Shown piece after piece: positions 61,198-64,000 of a stretch of 64,000 bases of DNA. The translations under genes and the position numbers were made by a program. Every line of letters begins with the position of its first letter. Position 1 is the first letter of the stretch. The notes under the pieces were generated by a model, which saw nothing but the letters and a program-made list of their open reading frames with translations, was not told where the DNA came from and searched no databases. The DNA is from Rubrivivax gelatinosus IL144 (GTDB lineage: Bacteria; Pseudomonadota; Gammaproteobacteria; Burkholderiales; Burkholderiaceae_C), in contig NC_017075.1 in assembly GCF_000284255.1 (NCBI RefSeq), positions 930,001-994,000 of the forward strand. The letters are read 5' to 3'.

Positions 61198-62432
61198 AGG
61201 CCATCGGCGCGATCCGCGAATGGTGGGCGTCCCGGCGCGAGAGCGTCGGCACGCTGCCGGTGCGCGACCGCGTCGTCGCCGGCGGCCGGCCCGCGGCGCT
61301 GCGCGCCTTCGACCAGACCTTCGTCGCCGTCGTCGCGACGCTGCTGCTGCTCGGTCTGGTGATGGTCTATTCGGCGTCGATCGCGCTGCCCGACAACCCG
61401 AAGTTCAGCAACTACTCGCCGGCCTACTTCCTGACGCGCCACGTGTTCTCGCTGGTGCTGGGCGCGGTCGTCGCGTTCGCCGTCGTGCAGGTGCCGGTGA
61501 CCTTCTGGGAGAAGCACGCCGAGAAGATCTTCGTCGTCTCGCTGGTGCTGCTGGTGCTGGTGCTGCTGCCCTTCATCGGCAAGGTGGTCAACAACTCGCG
61601 CCGCTGGATCCCGCTGGGCGTCATGAACTTCCAGCCCTCGGAGCTGGCGAAGATCACGATCTCGATGTACGCGGCCAGCTACATGGTCCGCAAGATGGAC
61701 GTGAAGGAGAACTTCTTCCGTGCCGTCTGGCCGATGGTCGTCGCGGTGTTCTTCATCGGCGTGCTGCTGCTGCGCCAGCCCGACATGGGCGCCTTCATCG
61801 TCATCGCGACGGTGGCGATGGGCATCCTGTTCCTGGGCGGCGTCAACGGCCGCATGTTCTTCCTGATCGCGGCCGCGGCGGTCACCGCCTTCGCCACGAT
61901 CATCGCGTTCGACGACCTGCGCCGCGAGCGCATCCTGGCCTACCTGAACCCCTGGGACCCGGCCTACGCGCAAGGCAAGGCCTACCAGCTGACGCACTCG
62001 CTGATCGCCTTCGGCCGCGGCGAGCTCTTCGGCCAGGGCCTGGGCGCCAGCGTCGAGAAGCTGCACTACCTGCCCGAGGCGCACACCGACTTCCTGCTCG
62101 CCGTCATCGGCGAGGAGCTGGGTTTCGTCGGCGTCGCCGCGGTCATCGCGCTGTTCTTCTGGCTGACGCGGCGCATCTTCGTCATCGGCCGCCAGGCGAT
62201 CGCGCTGGACCGCGTCTTCGCCGGGCTGATGGTGCAGGGCGTCGGCATCTGGATGGGCGGCCAGGCCTTCATCAACATGGGCGTGAACCTGGGCGTGCTG
62301 CCGACCAAGGGCCTGACGCTGCCGCTGATGAGCTACGGCGGCTCGGCGATCCTGATGAACCTCGTCGCTTTGGCGATCGTCGTGCGCGTCGACATCGAGA
62401 ATCGGACGCTGATGCGGGGAGGGCGGGCATGA
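61194..62432 (+). CDS. ftsW: Septal peptidoglycan glycosyltransferase FtsW
   Basis: A 412-residue SEDS protein with ten TM segments. It has [20 protein letters not shown], the conserved [34 protein letters not shown] (with Asp in the QPD motif), [20 protein letters not shown] and [14 protein letters not shown]. It polymerises lipid II with FtsI at the septum. The ATG overlaps the murD stop and its own stop overlaps the murG start, both by 4 nt. Confidence 0.96.
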   Translation: MKAIGAIREWWASRRESVGTLPVRDRVVAGGRPAALRAFDQTFVAVVATLLLLGLVMVYSASIALPDNPKFSNYSPAYFLTRHVFSLVLGAVVAFAVVQVPVTFWEKHAEKIFVVSLVLLVLVLLPFIGKVVNNSRRWIPLGVMNFQPSELAKITISMYAASYMVRKMDVKENFFRAVWPMVVAVFFIGVLLLRQPDMGAFIVIATVAMGILFLGGVNGRMFFLIAAAAVTAFATIIAFDDLRRERILAYLNPWDPAYAQGKAYQLTHSLIAFGRGELFGQGLGASVEKLHYLPEAHTDFLLAVIGEELGFVGVAAVIALFFWLTRRIFVIGRQAIALDRVFAGLMVQGVGIWMGGQAFINMGVNLGVLPTKGLTLPLMSYGGSAILMNLVALAIVVRVDIENRTLMRGGRA

Positions 62433-63508
62433 GCGGCCGCCACCTCGTCGTGATGGCCGCCGGCACCGGCGGTCACGTCATACCCGGCATCGCCGTCGCC
62501 CGCGAGATGCAGCGCCGCGGCTGGAGCGTGAGCTGGCTGGGCACGCGCAGCGGCATGGAGAACAAGCTGGTGCCGCCGACCGGCCTGCCGCTGGACACGA
62601 TCGGCTTCGCCGGCCTGCGCGGCAAGGGCGCGATGGGTGCGCTGACCGGCGGCCTGCGCCTCCTGAAGGCCTTCGGCGACTGCCTGGGCATCCTGCGCCG
62701 GCGCCGCGCCGACGCCGTGCTCGGCATGGGCGGCTACGTCTGCTTCCCCGGCGGGCTGATGGCCTCGCTGCTGTCCAAGCCGCTGGTGCTGGTCAACGCC
62801 GACGCCGCGATGCTGCTGTCCAACCGCTCGCTGCTGCCGGTGGCCGACCGCGTCGCCTTCGGCTTCGACGGCGCCGCGGCGCACTCGACGAAGAACGCCG
62901 TCGTCACCGGCAACCCGGTGCGCGCCGAGATCGAGGCGCTGCCGGCGCCGGCCGAACGTTATGCCGGCCGCAGCGGCGCGCTGAAGCTGCTCGTCGTCGG
63001 CGGCAGCCTGGGCGCCAAGGTGCTCAACGAGACCGTGCCGCAGGCGCTGGCCCGGCTGGCACCGCACGAGCGTCCTCTCGTCACGCACCAGACCGGCGCC
63101 GCCCAGCTCGAGGCCGTGAAGGCCGCCTACGCCGCGGCCGGCGTCGCGGCCGAGGTGCTGCCCTTCATCGACGACATGCCGCGCCGCCTGGCCGACTGCG
63201 ACCTGATGCTGTGCCGTGCCGGCGCGATCACGGTCAGCGAACTGTGCGCCGCCGGCGTTGCATCCATCCTGGTGCCGCTGATCGTCAGCACCACTTCGCA
63301 CCAGCGCGACAACGCCGAGATGATGGCCGCCCGAGGTGCCGCCAAGCACCTGCCGCAATCCGAACTGAACCCCGAACGCCTCGCCGACGAGCTGCGCACG
63401 CTGGACCGCGCCGCGCTCGCCGCGATGGCCGACCGCGCCCGCGCCCTGGCCCGCCCGCAGGCCGCCGCGCGCGTTGCGGACCTCATAGAGAACCTGAGCA
63501 AGCGATGA
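62429..63508 (+). CDS. murG: UDP-GlcNAc:lipid I transferase MurG
   Basis: A 359-residue GT-B enzyme that makes lipid II. Glycine loops are [18 protein letters not shown] and [32 protein letters not shown] and [15 protein letters not shown] are also present. The usual HEQNAxxGxxN segment is replaced by [16 protein letters not shown], and the HxxDxHQ stretch by [16 protein letters not shown] think these variants are shared by relatives in the Burkholderiales, so the enzyme should be functional. It overlaps ftsW and murC by 4 nt each. Confidence 0.95.
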   Translation: MSGRHLVVMAAGTGGHVIPGIAVAREMQRRGWSVSWLGTRSGMENKLVPPTGLPLDTIGFAGLRGKGAMGALTGGLRLLKAFGDCLGILRRRRADAVLGMGGYVCFPGGLMASLLSKPLVLVNADAAMLLSNRSLLPVADRVAFGFDGAAAHSTKNAVVTGNPVRAEIEALPAPAERYAGRSGALKLLVVGGSLGAKVLNETVPQALARLAPHERPLVTHQTGAAQLEAVKAAYAAAGVAAEVLPFIDDMPRRLADCDLMLCRAGAITVSELCAAGVASILVPLIVSTTSHQRDNAEMMAARGAAKHLPQSELNPERLADELRTLDRAALAAMADRARALARPQAAARVADLIENLSKR

Positions 63509-64000
63509 AACACGCCGTCAAGCAGATCCACTTCGTCGGCGTCGGCGGCGCCGGCATGAGCGGCATCGCCGAGATCCTGCACAACCTGGGCTACCGCGTC
63601 ACCGGCAGCGACCAGGCCGCCAGCGCGACCACCGAGCGCCTGGCCGGTCTCGGCCTGCGCATCGCGATCGGCCACGACGCCGCCAACATCGAGGGCGCCG
63701 ACGCCGTCGTCATCTCGACCGCGGTGAAGGGCGACAACCCCGAGGTCATCACCGCCCGTGCGCGCCGCATCCCGGTCGTGCCGCGTGCGGTGATGCTGGC
63801 CGAACTGATGCGCCTGCGCCGCGGCATCGCCATCGCCGGCACGCACGGCAAGACGACGACGACCTCGCTGGTGGCCAGCGTGCTCGCCGAAGCCGGCCGC
63901 GACCCGACCTTCGTCATCGGCGGCAAGCTGCTGAGCGCCGGCGCCAACTCGCGCCTGGGTTCGGGCGAGTACATCGTCGTCGAGGCCGACGAGAGCGACG
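63505..64000 (+). CDS. murC: UDP-MurNAc:L-alanine ligase MurC, N-terminal part
   Basis: The gene runs off the window end; 165 codons are present of a usual length near 465-480. It starts [20 protein letters not shown] with the MurC Rossmann motif, has [14 protein letters not shown], and shows the ATP loop [27 protein letters not shown] at the end is the start of the next conserved block. It adds L-alanine to UDP-MurNAc, the first peptide step. It overlaps murG by 4 nt. Confidence 0.96.
   Translation, partial: MKHAVKQIHFVGVGGAGMSGIAEILHNLGYRVTGSDQAASATTERLAGLGLRIAIGHDAANIEGADAVVISTAVKGDNPEVITARARRIPVVPRAVMLAELMRLRRGIAIAGTHGKTTTTSLVASVLAEAGRDPTFVIGGKLLSAGANSRLGSGEYIVVEADESD

Overview
This window is a high-GC (about 70% by eye), gene-dense chromosomal segment of a betaproteobacterium. 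It most likely comes from the Burkholderiales, near the Rubrivivax/Leptothrix/Ideonella group. The case rests on the GltIJKL, PyrC, HtpX and CysM types, the SHP/diheme cytochrome/cytochrome b cluster, the class A RNase P RNA, and the canonical division and cell-wall order mraZ-rsmH-ftsL-ftsI-murE-murF-mraY-murD-ftsW-murG-murC. I see no insertion sequence, prophage, CRISPR array or tRNA gene.

Layout. 1-5014: end of a DUF2877 gene, two LysR regulators, a GNAT acetyltransferase, a GFA-type protein, a Tat-exported MBL-fold protein with a degenerate metal motif, and a small membrane protein. 5140-7016: a LytTR regulator and its PF06580 kinase. 7130-15186: an RND tripartite efflux operon (outer-membrane, pump, adaptor) divergent from a BaeSR-like two-component system. 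15188-21132: PadR regulator, DUF3861, lone radical SAM/SPASM protein, chemoreceptor with a sigma-28-type promoter, CBS protein, SlyB-like lipoprotein and HNH nuclease. 21304-30564: a TetR-headed fatty-acid beta-oxidation block (acyl-CoA dehydrogenase, DUF2147, FadN-type bifunctional enzyme, thiolase, enoyl-CoA isomerase-like enzyme), then an SGNH hydrolase and SDR pair behind a good sigma-54-type site. 30566-31316: a TMEM165/GDT1 manganese exporter under a yybP-ykoY riboswitch. 31417-35256: SHP-like cytochrome, diheme cytochrome c, cytochrome b and a QseBC/PmrAB-like two-component system, with a matching direct-repeat box at the head of the operon. 35257-41780: thioesterase, ATM1-type ABC exporter, HypT-like LysR and the glutamate/aspartate uptake system gltIJKL. 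41916-47812: two tandem diguanylate cyclases, the second translationally coupled to pyrC and a NYN-domain gene, then htpX and a small exported peptide. 47868-51853: cysM, rnpB, a Bcr/CflA MFS exporter and an alpha-carbonic anhydrase. 52157-64000: promoter and dcw cluster, cut within murC.

How the parts work together. The dcw genes are nearly all joined by 1-4 nt overlaps and carry out lipid II synthesis and septal peptidoglycan assembly. The beta-oxidation genes form one catabolic block. The cytochrome operon appears to be controlled by its own downstream two-component system. The most interesting signals are: (1) that cytochrome/two-component cluster, with Asp/His-rich segments in both the cytochrome and the sensor; (2) a short patch of foreign-looking codon use inside rsmH; (3) a GGDEF-pyrC-NYN coupled operon; (4) several well-formed promoter and operator elements. 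I found no system that I can call wholly undescribed.
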